NCBI RefSeq assembly: GCF_014646095.1
Contig: NZ_BMMU01000037.1
Coordinates: 1-64,000 of the forward strand
Direction: 5' to 3'
DNA: 64,000 nt
Source of the DNA: Streptomyces lacrimifluminis
Lineage (GTDB): Bacteria > Actinomycetota > Actinomycetes > Streptomycetales > Streptomycetaceae
Made by a program: the position numbers and the translations under genes. Shown here in pieces: positions 8,188-16,560 of this stretch; the stretch's first letter is position 1; each line of letters begins with the position of its first letter. The notes under the pieces are model-generated. The model saw only the letters and a list, made by a program, of their open reading frames with translations. It did no database searches and was not told the DNA's origin.

Positions 8188-9081
8188 TCACCAGTCCAGG
8201 ACCTCGTCCCCTCCACCGGCCCGGACCTCGGACTCCGCGTCGTCGCCCAGTGCCTCGGCGACGGCCGCGACCGTAAGCGGATCGAGCATGGTGTGGGCTG
8301 CCGTGTCCCGCGTACCGCCGAAGCCGGCGTCGCTCACCGCGACGCTGACGACATAGCCGCTGTCCACGGAGAAGGTGCGGAACTGCCATTCGACACCGGT
8401 GCCGGGTGCCCCGTCCGGAGCCAGGACCCTGGCGGGCCGGCCGTCGCCGCTGAAGCCGAAGTCGGTGAAGCGGAAGCGCAGCCCCTGCCCGATCGCCTTG
8501 CTGTAGGCCTCCTTGAGCGTCCACATGCGCACCAGTGCGGCGCCCCGCCGGTGTGGGGGGAGCCGCTCCAGGACGGTCAGTTCGTGCGGCGTGCAGATGT
8601 GGCGGTGCAGCCCGCGTGTGTAGAGCGGGCGGTCCGCGCGCTCGGCGTCCACCCCGATCAGACCTTTGGTGGTGAGCCCGATGAGCAGCAGGTCCTCGGT
8701 GTGGCTGAGACTGATGTCCACCGCGTCGTAGCCGCGCAGATAGGGGCGGCCGGTGGGGCCGTACCCGAGTTCGACGGCCTGTGGGGGCACGCGCAGCGCC
8801 ACCGCGGCGGCGAACTTGAGCAGCACCCGGGAGGCGGCGAACCGCGTCCGCACGTCCGGGTGTGTCATCTCCAGGTAGCGCTCCCAGTCCCGGCCCAGGA
8901 GGGCACGCAGCCGTGGGCCGCCCGCCCGGTCGGGCCGCCAGTCGGCGACCCGGGCGTGCAGCACCGCGACCTCGTGCTCCTCCAGGTCCGCGCGGACCTG
9001 GTCCCAGGCTCCGTCACGGCCGGAGATCCGCGCCGGCTCCCCGAACGAGGGGCTGGGTGCCGTCCTCCTCCGCACCGTCAT
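8188..9081 (-). CDS. Sfp-type 4'-phosphopantetheinyl transferase
   Basis: The 297-residue enzyme transfers phosphopantetheine from CoA to the serine of carrier proteins. It carries the Sfp-family motifs GVDAE (Mg2+ site) and WTLKEAYSKA, preceded by the ISLSHTEDL block. The start at 9081 is preferred: GGAGGG is 5 bp upstream; an in-frame ATG at 9111 lacks this. The gene overlaps the upstream acyltransferase by 68 bp, so the two are translationally linked. Its likely clients are the two free ACPs and the PKS ACP encoded in the same train. Confidence 0.92.
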   Translation of the reverse strand: MTVRRRTAPSPSFGEPARISGRDGAWDQVRADLEEHEVAVLHARVADWRPDRAGGPRLRALLGRDWERYLEMTHPDVRTRFAASRVLLKFAAAVALRVPPQAVELGYGPTGRPYLRGYDAVDISLSHTEDLLLIGLTTKGLIGVDAERADRPLYTRGLHRHICTPHELTVLERLPPHRRGAALVRMWTLKEAYSKAIGQGLRFRFTDFGFSGDGRPARVLAPDGAPGTGVEWQFRTFSVDSGYVVSVAVSDAGFGGTRDTAAHTMLDPLTVAAVAEALGDDAESEVRAGGGDEVLDW

Positions 9082-9880
9082 CGAAGCCCTCCAATTCGTG
9101 CTTGAGATCACCGAGTACGTCGGCGGCGGTGCCGCCGTCGACGACCCGGTGGTCGAAGGTGAGTCCGAGCCGCATCACCGGGGCGACGGCGAGCCGGCCG
9201 TCCCTGACGACCGGCTTGTCGGCGACGCGGCCCGCGCACAGGGTGATGGCGGTACCGCCGCTGGAGTGGAAGCCGTCGACCGGGCGGTGGCCCAGCGAGC
9301 TGACCGCCACCGTGCCGAAGACGCCCGGCCGTCTGGCCGGGTCGCGCAGGGCGGCGGCGAAGGCCAGCCGCCCAAGCGGTACCGGCAGCCGGCCGAGCAG
9401 CCGGACACCGCGGAACTCGGCGAGCCGCTCGGTGTCGGGCCCCCGGTAGCGGTCGACGCGCCCCTGGATGTCGTCCAGGCTCGCGCTCTCCAGGGCGGGC
9501 AGCAGCGCGGAGAGCACGGTCCGTTCCCCGTCCACGGTGCGGTCGAGCGCCAGCTTGGCGGTGACCTCCGCGAACCGCAGGGTCCGGGGTCCGCGCAGCC
9601 CGAACAGCCCTCCCGGGACCAGTACCGCGTTGGCCTCCGGATGGCGGTGCAGCACGCGGCCGGTGGCGTGCAGGAGATAGGTGACGACCGAGTAGCGCCC
9701 ACCGGCGGCCCGTTGGGCTCTCCGGTGGGCCTCGATCCGGGTCATGTCGATGTCGGTGTCCAGGTGGACGGGTCGCTGCCGGGCGGCGTGTTCCAGGAAG
9801 TACAGGGTGTGCCGGCGCCGGTGTTCGGGGTGCGCCCGTGCGGGGGCCGACCGGGTCCCGCCGGGCCGGAAGCCGGTCAC
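9014..9880 (-). CDS. E2-type (2-oxoacid dehydrogenase) acyltransferase, candidate tetronate O-acetyltransferase (Agg4/AbyA4 role)
   Basis: This 288-residue protein has the catalytic domain of dihydrolipoamide acyltransferases, with the signature FDHRVVDGG near residue 250 whose His and Asp form the active site. It has no lipoyl domain or E1/E3-binding domain, so it is not part of a dehydrogenase complex. In agglomerin and abyssomicin pathways stand-alone enzymes of this type acetylate the primary hydroxyl of the 5-hydroxymethyl tetronate before elimination. The GTG start at 9880 overlaps the ACP stop as GTGA, which argues for coupled translation. The C-terminus overlaps the PPTase gene. Confidence 0.85.
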   Translation of the reverse strand: MTGFRPGGTRSAPARAHPEHRRRHTLYFLEHAARQRPVHLDTDIDMTRIEAHRRAQRAAGGRYSVVTYLLHATGRVLHRHPEANAVLVPGGLFGLRGPRTLRFAEVTAKLALDRTVDGERTVLSALLPALESASLDDIQGRVDRYRGPDTERLAEFRGVRLLGRLPVPLGRLAFAAALRDPARRPGVFGTVAVSSLGHRPVDGFHSSGGTAITLCAGRVADKPVVRDGRLAVAPVMRLGLTFDHRVVDGGTAADVLGDLKHELEGFDDGAEEDGTQPLVRGAGADLRP

Positions 9881-10104
9881 GTTCCGGCCGCCAGCTGGTA
9901 GATCTCGCCGAGACTGCGGGCCTCCAGCAGCCTGCCCACGGGCAGTGAGCGGCCGGTGGCCTGTTCCAGGGCGGTGACCAGTTTCAGCAGGTACAGCGAG
10001 TCCCACTCGGGCAGTTGGTCCAGATCGGCGGCGACCTGGTACTCCTCCAGCGGCATGCCCAGCTCGTCCCTGACGAGGCGAACGAAATCGTCGATGGTGT
10101 GCAT
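9877..10104 (-). CDS. Acyl carrier protein, candidate glyceryl-ACP of tetronate synthesis
   Basis: This 75-residue carrier protein has Ser36 in EWDSLYLL as the phosphopantetheine site. The family partner in tetronate pathways carries the glyceryl unit made from 1,3-bisphosphoglycerate by an FkbH-like enzyme. It lies directly after the KAS III gene and overlaps the next gene by 4 bp. The motif around the serine (WDSL) differs from the DSV type of the other two carrier domains in this cluster, as expected for a carrier with a different cargo. Confidence 0.88.
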   Translation of the reverse strand: MHTIDDFVRLVRDELGMPLEEYQVAADLDQLPEWDSLYLLKLVTALEQATGRSLPVGRLLEARSLGEIYQLAAGT

Positions 10105-10140
10105 TCTGTACGGCCCTCCCGGGCAGATGTGTGCGGGCGG

Positions 10141-11208
10141 TCAGATCTTTTCGAGCGCGAAACCGGACTTGATCCACTTGCTGGACTCGACGGCGATGGC
10201 CAGCGCGCGCTGCCCCACGCCGATCTTCTGCAGCAGCGCCTCCAGCTGCAGGAAGGGCAGGGCGTTGCCGTTGTTCCCGGTGTCCGCGACACAGGACACC
10301 TCGACGGCGTCGGGCAGGCCGAGCTCCTCCGCGATCCGCCGTGTCATCCGGCCGGACAGCTGCGGCGGCAGCAGGAAGTCCACCTGCTCGGGGGTCCAGT
10401 CGAGGTCCTCCAGCAGTTCCCAGAGGATCTCCACGGCCATGACCGGGACGGACTCCTCGATGGCCTTGTAGTCCTCCCGTATCGCCTGCCGGTCGTCGTG
10501 CCGGTCGGCGAGCCCGAACCAGTCGATGACCTGACCGGGCTCCCTGCCCAGACCGGTGAACCGGTTCAGCACACCGCTCAGGGCCAGGCGCTGTCCGCGC
10601 GGCTCCGACGTGATCACGGCGGCACCCGCTCCGTCGCCGAAGAGCACGTAGTTGACGAGGTCGCTGGGTGCCGCCGCGGACAGGTCCCGGTCCAGGTCGA
10701 GGTGTTTGCTGCAGACGTCGCCCCCGATCACCAGACCGGCCTTGTGTCCCCCGCCCGTGACCAGGGTGTGGCCCAGCTGCAGGGCCTGTACGGCGCCGGC
10801 GCAGCCGGACTGGAGCTGGTAGGTGGGGATCTGGTCCAGGCCGAGCTGGTCGGCGACGTGGTTGACGGTGGCGGGCATGAGGTGGTCCGGGGTCGCGGTG
10901 CCCATGACCACGAAGTCGATCTCGTGCGGGGCGAGACCGGACGCGGTGAGGGCCTGCTCGGCGGCACGGGCGCACAGGTCGGCGAGCGACCAGCGCACCT
11001 CACCGGTCTCCAGGTCCCGGGCGAAGTGCCGGGTCCGGGTGCCGATGAACACGTCGATCCACTCTTCGTTGACACCGAGCGTCCTGGCCAGCGTCGCGTT
11101 GTCGACCGGGTCGCCGGGCAGCGCGGTCCCGACGGCGGCGAGGTAGGAGACGGTCGCGGCGGGACCCGGGGGCGAGGAGGCCTGCTCACGTGGCTGCTCT
11201 GACTGCAT
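10141..11208 (-). CDS. KAS III-like tetronate-forming ketosynthase (AbyA1/RK-type) with altered His motif
   Basis: This 355-residue protein is a FabH-type thiolase-fold enzyme. Cys136 (QSGCAGA) is the acyl nucleophile and the GDGAGA loop near 191 is intact. The usual HQAN histidine motif is replaced by PPQLSG (281-286), and the usual GNTSA block is GNNGNA (311-316). Such KAS III variants in tetronate clusters join a beta-ketoacyl chain to glyceryl-ACP, making the C-C and C-O bonds of the ring. The ATG at 11208 is followed downstream by the ACP after a 36-bp gap. A 161-bp gap with no obvious promoter separates it from the PKS gene. Confidence 0.88.
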   Translation of the reverse strand: MQSEQPREQASSPPGPAATVSYLAAVGTALPGDPVDNATLARTLGVNEEWIDVFIGTRTRHFARDLETGEVRWSLADLCARAAEQALTASGLAPHEIDFVVMGTATPDHLMPATVNHVADQLGLDQIPTYQLQSGCAGAVQALQLGHTLVTGGGHKAGLVIGGDVCSKHLDLDRDLSAAAPSDLVNYVLFGDGAGAAVITSEPRGQRLALSGVLNRFTGLGREPGQVIDWFGLADRHDDRQAIREDYKAIEESVPVMAVEILWELLEDLDWTPEQVDFLLPPQLSGRMTRRIAEELGLPDAVEVSCVADTGNNGNALPFLQLEALLQKIGVGQRALAIAVESSKWIKSGFALEKI

Positions 11209-11369
11209 GGGTACGGTCCTTCCATTTCCGGAGCGGCGGGCAGTGGTGCGGGGGTGCGGATCGGGAGACGGACGGGCGCCGGTGCGGTGGCCGTGGGTGC
11301 CGGCCGGAGGCCGGAACCGCTCCGGTCACCGCGCCGGGCGCCCGTCGACGTCGGGTGCGCGGGCCGCCG

Positions 11370-14300
11370 TCAGGCGACGGCCGAGCCCACCCGGTCCTGG
11401 AGGTAGTCGGCGAGGTCACCGACCGAGGAGAGCCGTGGGAGCAGGTCCTGCACACTCATCGCCTCCAGACCGGTCAGCCGGTCCTGGAGCCGGTCCTTCA
11501 ACTCCATGATCATCACCGAGTCGAAGCCGAGGTCCTCGTAGAGCAGGGAGAGCCGCGACACCTCGTCGTTGGCGTATCCGCCCACCTCGGCGACCGCCTC
11601 GATCACGGCCCGGGCCACCGGGTCCTCCACCGCGGAGGGCACGGCGGAGAGGACGGCACCTCGGCCGTTCGCGGCCGCCTGGTCCCACGGTTGCGCCGGC
11701 ACCGCGTCCGCGCGCTCGGGTGCCACGCCGATGTCCGCCGCGGGCGCGGACCGTACCGGTGTGCGGGCCCAGAAGCGGTGGGCGTCGGAGAAGGCGTACG
11801 TGGCGAGCCGCTGCGGCTGCCGCTCCTCCTGCGGGTAGACGGCGTCCCAGCGGGGCTCCAGTCCGCTGCGGAAGAGTTCGGCCAGTGCCTCGGCGAAGGC
11901 GCGGCCGTCGGCCTCCTCGCCGGGCACGGGGGCCACGGAGTGCACCCCGGCCCCGGCCGCGGAGCGCAGGGCGCGCGCCATGCCGGTGAGCACCGGACGG
12001 GGGCCGACCTCCACCAGGTGGGTGGGTCCCGCCTCCAGCAGCCGGGCCATCGCGTCGCCGAACAGCACGGGGGCGCTGATGTGCTCGGTCCAGTACTTGG
12101 CGTCCATCGGCTCGGCCTCCAGGAGCCGCCCGCGCACGGTGGAGTACACCGGGAGCTTGGGGATTCCGCCGCCGGTCTCGTCCGCGAGCGCGGCGAACCG
12201 GTCGAGCATCGGCTCCATCAGGGGGGAGTGGAACGCGTGCGAGACCTCCAGACGCCGGGTCCTGACACCCTGTCGGACAAGTACGTCGTCGATCCTCCCG
12301 AGGGCCGCCAGGTCCCCGGAGAGCACGGTGGCCTTGGGGCCGTTGACCGCGCCGACCCCGACCAGGGGTTCCGCGTCCACGAGTTCGGCCAGGTCGGTGT
12401 GCGCCGCCCGTACGGCGAGCATTCCGCCACCCTCGGGCAGCTGCTCCATCAGGGCACCGCGGGCGGCGATCAGCCGGGCGGCCTGCTCCAGCGGGAAGAC
12501 CTCGGCCAGCACGGCCGCGGCGTACTCACCGACGCTGTGGCCCAGCAGCAGCGCCGGCGGCACGCCGAGTTCGGTCAGGCTCGACGCCAGGGCGTACTCG
12601 ACGGCGAACAGGGCGGGCTGGGTCCAGCCGGTGCGGTGCACGGCCTCGTCGCCGGAGAGCAGCAGTTCGCGCACCGAGCCGCCGACGTGCGGGGCGAGTG
12701 CCTCGTCGGCCTCGTTGAGGAACCTGCGGTACAGCGGCGACTGAAGGTACAGGCGCGCGGTCATCGCCGGGTACTGCGAACCCTGGCCGGTGAACAGCAG
12801 CGCCACCTGCGGCTTCCCCGTGGGGTTGCCGACGAGCCTGGCCAGCAGGTCGTCGTCCGCGGCGGTCTCCCGCAGCGCGGTGGCCAGTTCGCCGGTGTCC
12901 CGGGCGGGCAGGGCGAAGCGGTAGCGATGCCCCGTCTTGGTCCGGTTGCTGCTCCAGCACAGCGGGCCGGCCGGCACCCTGCGCCGCTCCATGGCGTCGG
13001 CCTGGACCAGCAGGTTGCGGCGCAGCGCGGCCGTCGAGGGTGCCGTCAGCGTGAAGACCCCGGTGCCCAGGCCCGTGGAGCCGGTGGACTGACCGGCACG
13101 CCCCGGCTCCGGTTCCGTCGCCTCGGGGCGTGCGGCGTACGGCGGTGCGGACTCCAGGACTGCGTGGGCGTTGGTGCCGCCCATCCCGAAGCTGCTCAGA
13201 CCTCCGATCGTCGACCCGGAGCGCAGGCGCAGCGGGGCCTTGAGGAGGCGTATCCCCTGCTTGGCCAGTTTCAGCGCCGGGTTCTCCTTGGCGGCGAACC
13301 GGCTGGCGGGGACCGTCTTGTGATGCAGCGACAGCGCGACCTTGATGAGGCCCGCGATACCGGCCGCCCCTTCGGCGTGCCCGATGTTGCCCTTGACCGA
13401 GCCGAGTGCCAGCGGGCGCCCGGAACGGCCGGCGTGCAGATGGCCGAGGGCCTTGATCTCGATCATGTCGCCCAGGACGGTGCCGGTGCCGTGGCCCTCG
13501 GTGAAGGTCACGTCGGACGGCTCGACGCCCGCCCGGCGGTAGGCGGCGGCCAGCACGTCCTGCTGCGACCAGCGGTTGGGGGCGGTGATGCCGTTGCTGC
13601 GGCCGTCCTGGTTGACGGCGGTGCCACGGATGACCGCGTACACCGGCTGGCCGTCGGCGATCGCGTCCTCCAGCCGGCGCAGCACCACCGCGCCGACTCC
13701 CTCGCCCCGGCCGATGCCGTCGGCGTCGGCGCTGAACGGCTTGCACCGGCCGTCGGGCGCGGACAGCCCGGCCTGGGTGTAGAAGATGCCGAGCGCCGGG
13801 GTGAGCGCCACGTTGACGCCCGCGGCGATGGCGGTGTCGCACTCCCCCGCGAGCAGGGCGTTGCAGGCCAGGTGGACGGCGACGAGGGACGAGGAGCAGG
13901 CGGTGTCCACCGCCAGGCTGGGTCCCTTGAGGTCGAGGTGGTAGGAGATCCGGTTGGCGGTCATGCAGTAGCCGTTGCCGGAGCCGAGCTGCGGGGTGAC
14001 CTTCGCGTAGTCGGTCATGTGCAGGTGGGCCCACTCGTTGCCCATGACGCCCACGAAGACCCCGGTGTCGGTGCCGGCCAGCCGGTGCGGGGCGACGCCC
14101 GCGTCCTCGACGGCACGCCAGGCGCACTGGAGCAGCAGCCGCTGCTGCGGGTCCATCGCCGCCGCCTCGCGCGGGGAGACGGTGAAGAAGTCGTTGTCGA
14201 AGGCGTCCGGGTCGGAGATGAACCCGCCCTCGGTGGTGTTGGAGTGTCCTTCGGCGCCGGTGCGCGAGTGGAAGTCACGGGCGTCCCAGCGTTGCCGGGG

Positions 14301-14408
14301 CACCTTCTCCACCCCGTCACCGGAGCGCATCAGCATGTCCCAGTAGGCGGCCGGATCGGGCGCCCCCGGGAATCGGCAGTCGATGCCGACTATGGCTACG
14401 GGCCTCAT
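11370..14408 (-). CDS. Single-module type I PKS: KS-AT-ACP, malonyl-specific, no reductive domains
   Basis: The 1012-residue protein contains a ketosynthase (1-425) with Cys171 in TACSSSL, His306 in EGHGTGT and His344 in GNIGH. An acyltransferase follows (about 535-830) with Ser625 in GHSVGE and HAFH at 724-727, the malonyl-CoA motif. The C-terminal ACP (about 930-1012) has Ser964 in GFDSV. There is no KR, DH, ER or thioesterase, so one round gives an unreduced beta-ketoacyl-ACP, exactly the substrate a tetronate-forming KAS III needs. The N-terminus lacks a docking helix. The ATG at 14408 overlaps the ACP gene stop as ATGA, fixing the start and implying coupling with the ACP that delivers the starter. 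Confidence 0.95.
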   Translation of the reverse strand: MRPVAIVGIDCRFPGAPDPAAYWDMLMRSGDGVEKVPRQRWDARDFHSRTGAEGHSNTTEGGFISDPDAFDNDFFTVSPREAAAMDPQQRLLLQCAWRAVEDAGVAPHRLAGTDTGVFVGVMGNEWAHLHMTDYAKVTPQLGSGNGYCMTANRISYHLDLKGPSLAVDTACSSSLVAVHLACNALLAGECDTAIAAGVNVALTPALGIFYTQAGLSAPDGRCKPFSADADGIGRGEGVGAVVLRRLEDAIADGQPVYAVIRGTAVNQDGRSNGITAPNRWSQQDVLAAAYRRAGVEPSDVTFTEGHGTGTVLGDMIEIKALGHLHAGRSGRPLALGSVKGNIGHAEGAAGIAGLIKVALSLHHKTVPASRFAAKENPALKLAKQGIRLLKAPLRLRSGSTIGGLSSFGMGGTNAHAVLESAPPYAARPEATEPEPGRAGQSTGSTGLGTGVFTLTAPSTAALRRNLLVQADAMERRRVPAGPLCWSSNRTKTGHRYRFALPARDTGELATALRETAADDDLLARLVGNPTGKPQVALLFTGQGSQYPAMTARLYLQSPLYRRFLNEADEALAPHVGGSVRELLLSGDEAVHRTGWTQPALFAVEYALASSLTELGVPPALLLGHSVGEYAAAVLAEVFPLEQAARLIAARGALMEQLPEGGGMLAVRAAHTDLAELVDAEPLVGVGAVNGPKATVLSGDLAALGRIDDVLVRQGVRTRRLEVSHAFHSPLMEPMLDRFAALADETGGGIPKLPVYSTVRGRLLEAEPMDAKYWTEHISAPVLFGDAMARLLEAGPTHLVEVGPRPVLTGMARALRSAAGAGVHSVAPVPGEEADGRAFAEALAELFRSGLEPRWDAVYPQEERQPQRLATYAFSDAHRFWARTPVRSAPAADIGVAPERADAVPAQPWDQAAANGRGAVLSAVPSAVEDPVARAVIEAVAEVGGYANDEVSRLSLLYEDLGFDSVMIMELKDRLQDRLTGLEAMSVQDLLPRLSSVGDLADYLQDRVGSAVA

Positions 14409-14713
14409 CGATTCTCGCCCTCCATCGCCCGCAGCTCCTCCACGAGGTGCTGGGCCAGTGCTTCGACGGTCGGGTAGTCCCAGGCCACGGTGGGTTCGAG
14501 GACGAGGTCGAAGTCCTCCTCGATGTCGCCGCACAGGCTCAGCGCCGCCACCGAGTCGAGCCCGTACTCGGCCAGCGGCACGGTGGGCGCGATCTCGGAC
14601 GGCGTACGCCTGAGGTACAGGGCGATCCGGTCGGCGAGCCAGCTGCTCAGCGACTCGACGGTGTGTGCGGTGAGCTCGTTGTTCGCGGTGCGGTCGGTCG
14701 CGGGAACAGACAT
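14405..14713 (-). CDS. Acyl carrier protein for the fatty acyl starter
   Basis: This 102-residue stand-alone carrier has Ser54 in YGLDSVAAL and about 25 extra N-terminal residues before helix 1. It lies between the second acyl-CoA dehydrogenase (47-bp gap) and the PKS (4-bp overlap). By analogy with lipopeptide initiation sets it would receive the acyl-adenylate from the FAAL, present the chain for desaturation and pass it to the KS. GAGGAG is about 9 bp before the ATG. Confidence 0.92.
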   Translation of the reverse strand: MSVPATDRTANNELTAHTVESLSSWLADRIALYLRRTPSEIAPTVPLAEYGLDSVAALSLCGDIEEDFDLVLEPTVAWDYPTVEALAQHLVEELRAMEGENR

Positions 14714-14760
14714 GCGTCAAACTCCTCGGTGAAGGCGCGTCGGGTCCGGTCGGCCGGCGG

Positions 14761-16560
14761 TCAGCCGGCCAGCGGGGTGTCGTAGAGGTCGTAGCTGCGG
14801 CGTTCGTGGAAGCGCCGGAGCACTTCCTCGTGCACCCGGCCCTCACACCCGGGCGGCAGGTCGGCCGGGCGCTGCCCGAGCCGGCGCGCCAGCCTGTGCA
14901 GTGCGGCGGCCACCCAGGCCGGGTCGGCCAGGAAGGGATCTTCACCGCCCTGTGCCCCGCGCCAGACGCCCAGGACGGACGCCGCCGCGAGGAACACCGC
15001 GTAGCGGTCGGCCAGCGCGAAGCTGGCCGGGCTGGCGAGAGCGGTGCGGTCCAGCGGGGAGAGGTTCAGGCTGTCCTCCTGGAGCTGGCGCAACTGGTCG
15101 AGCATCCGCATGACGAGCGCCTGCACCGCGAGTTCCTCGGGGGAGCCGCTGGGCAGCCCGTCGGCGGCGGCGACCAGCGAGGCGCTCAGACTGTCCCGGC
15201 CGCTGGCCAGGGAGAGCCGCTCGAAGGGGATGCCGGGCAGCCCCTCCCGTGGGCGGAACAGGCTCTGCGGGGCCTCGTCGCCCTGGAACCAGGCACGCCT
15301 GGCCAGCCGGGACAGCTGCGGAATGATGGTGGCCTGGCAGGCCGCCGAGCCCGCGTGGCCGAGGCTCAGCACCGGCAGGTCGCGGACGTGCTTCTGGAAG
15401 AGGCCGAACTCTCCCTCACGGACGTAGAACCGCGCCCCGAGCACGATCGACAGGTCGTACATGGTGTCGGTGAGCATCTTGGGCACCAGGTACTTCACCG
15501 CCGCCGCGTACACGCTGGTCTCGTCGGGCAGCAGATGCACCGCCCGGGTGCCGACCGTCGCCATGCTGTCGCAGATGAGCAGGTCGAGGAAGGCGCCGGT
15601 GAGGGTGGAGGAGGCGTGCGGTATCTCCATCACCGGACGCCGGTACAGCTGACGTCCGAGGGCGAACCGCACCACCGTGCGCAGGCTGGTGTCGAGGGCG
15701 CCCACGGCCATGCTGGGTATCGCGCTGCGGGTGATCTGGAAGGAGCGCAGCGCGAGTTCCACGCCCTGGCCCCGGGCGCCGACCAGGGTGCTGTCGGGCA
15801 CCGGGCAGTCGGTGAAGTCCAGCCCGGACAGCCGGCAGCCGCGCACGCCGACCGCGTTGTAGCGGGGCAGGACCGCGAAGCGCTCCGCGTCGAGCTGGTC
15901 CCGTTCGAGCAGCAGGACCGAGTGGCTGCGGCTGCCCGGGCTCTCGTCGGTGCGGCTGAACAGGGCGAAGGCGTCGGCCCGGTCCGCGTTGTTGATGACC
16001 TCCTTGCGGCCGTTCAGCCGGAAGCCGCCGGGCACGGGATCGGCCCGGAACTCGTTGCGCACGAAGTCGTTGCCGTGCGGCAGCTCGTGATAGGCGACGG
16101 AGACCTTGGAGCCGCCCAGCAGGAGCTCCGCGACCCGGCGGCGCTGCTCCTCGCTGCCGGCCGTCCACACGTTGGCGGCGGCCATGAAGGACGTGACGCC
16201 GTAGCCGAGGCCGAGCGCCACGTCGCGCCGGAACACCTGCCGCATCACACGGACGAGCGTGTCGAGCCGGTCCAGCCGCCCGCCGAGGTCGGTGGGTACG
16301 AACTCGGCGTTGAGGACCACGTCGTCGAGGAGCCGCTCACCGGCGGCGGGCAGTTCGCCTGCCTCGTCGGCGGCCAGCAGTCCGGCGGCGCCGAGCGGAT
16401 TGGCGGGGTCGTTGGGGTCCCCGAAACGGTTCTCCAGATCGGCGATCCTGGCCTGGACCTCGCTCTCCCGCGCCTGGTGCGCGGCCGGGTCGGTGGTCAG
16501 GGCGGTAGCGGTCGGAGCTGCCGTGCCGGGCAGCCCCTGGACCTCGGGATCACTCAGCAT
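14761..16560 (-). CDS. Acyl-CoA dehydrogenase-family desaturase 2, catalytic Glu position not conserved
   Basis: This 599-residue protein belongs to the FAD-dependent acyl-CoA/acyl-ACP dehydrogenase family, with the central beta domain around residues 180-300 and the C-terminal helical domain after 300. At the site where the family normally has YEGT with the catalytic Glu it reads GHAGS, so no carboxylate is present there. Pairs of such enzymes with a FAAL occur in ramoplanin and enduracidin clusters, where they are linked to the 2,4-dienoyl chain. It may use another base, or act as a partner subunit of the first dehydrogenase. It is longer than the usual 380-400 residues because of N- and C-terminal extensions. 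Its ATG overlaps the preceding stop by 7 bp. Confidence 0.85.
   Translation of the reverse strand: MLSDPEVQGLPGTAAPTATALTTDPAAHQARESEVQARIADLENRFGDPNDPANPLGAAGLLAADEAGELPAAGERLLDDVVLNAEFVPTDLGGRLDRLDTLVRVMRQVFRRDVALGLGYGVTSFMAAANVWTAGSEEQRRRVAELLLGGSKVSVAYHELPHGNDFVRNEFRADPVPGGFRLNGRKEVINNADRADAFALFSRTDESPGSRSHSVLLLERDQLDAERFAVLPRYNAVGVRGCRLSGLDFTDCPVPDSTLVGARGQGVELALRSFQITRSAIPSMAVGALDTSLRTVVRFALGRQLYRRPVMEIPHASSTLTGAFLDLLICDSMATVGTRAVHLLPDETSVYAAAVKYLVPKMLTDTMYDLSIVLGARFYVREGEFGLFQKHVRDLPVLSLGHAGSAACQATIIPQLSRLARRAWFQGDEAPQSLFRPREGLPGIPFERLSLASGRDSLSASLVAAADGLPSGSPEELAVQALVMRMLDQLRQLQEDSLNLSPLDRTALASPASFALADRYAVFLAAASVLGVWRGAQGGEDPFLADPAWVAAALHRLARRLGQRPADLPPGCEGRVHEEVLRRFHERRSYDLYDTPLAG

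Noticed and set aside
9014..9880. E2-type acyltransferase as part of a 2-oxoacid dehydrogenase complex
   Set aside because: There is no lipoyl domain and no E1 or E3 gene nearby; the stand-alone catalytic domain next to ACP and KAS III fits the tetronate acetyltransferase.
11190..14477. Very long plus-strand frame antisense to the PKS gene
   Set aside because: It is the GC-bias shadow of the KS-AT-ACP gene, is low in hydrophobic periodicity, and has no domain or ribosome site; the minus strand has intact catalytic motifs.
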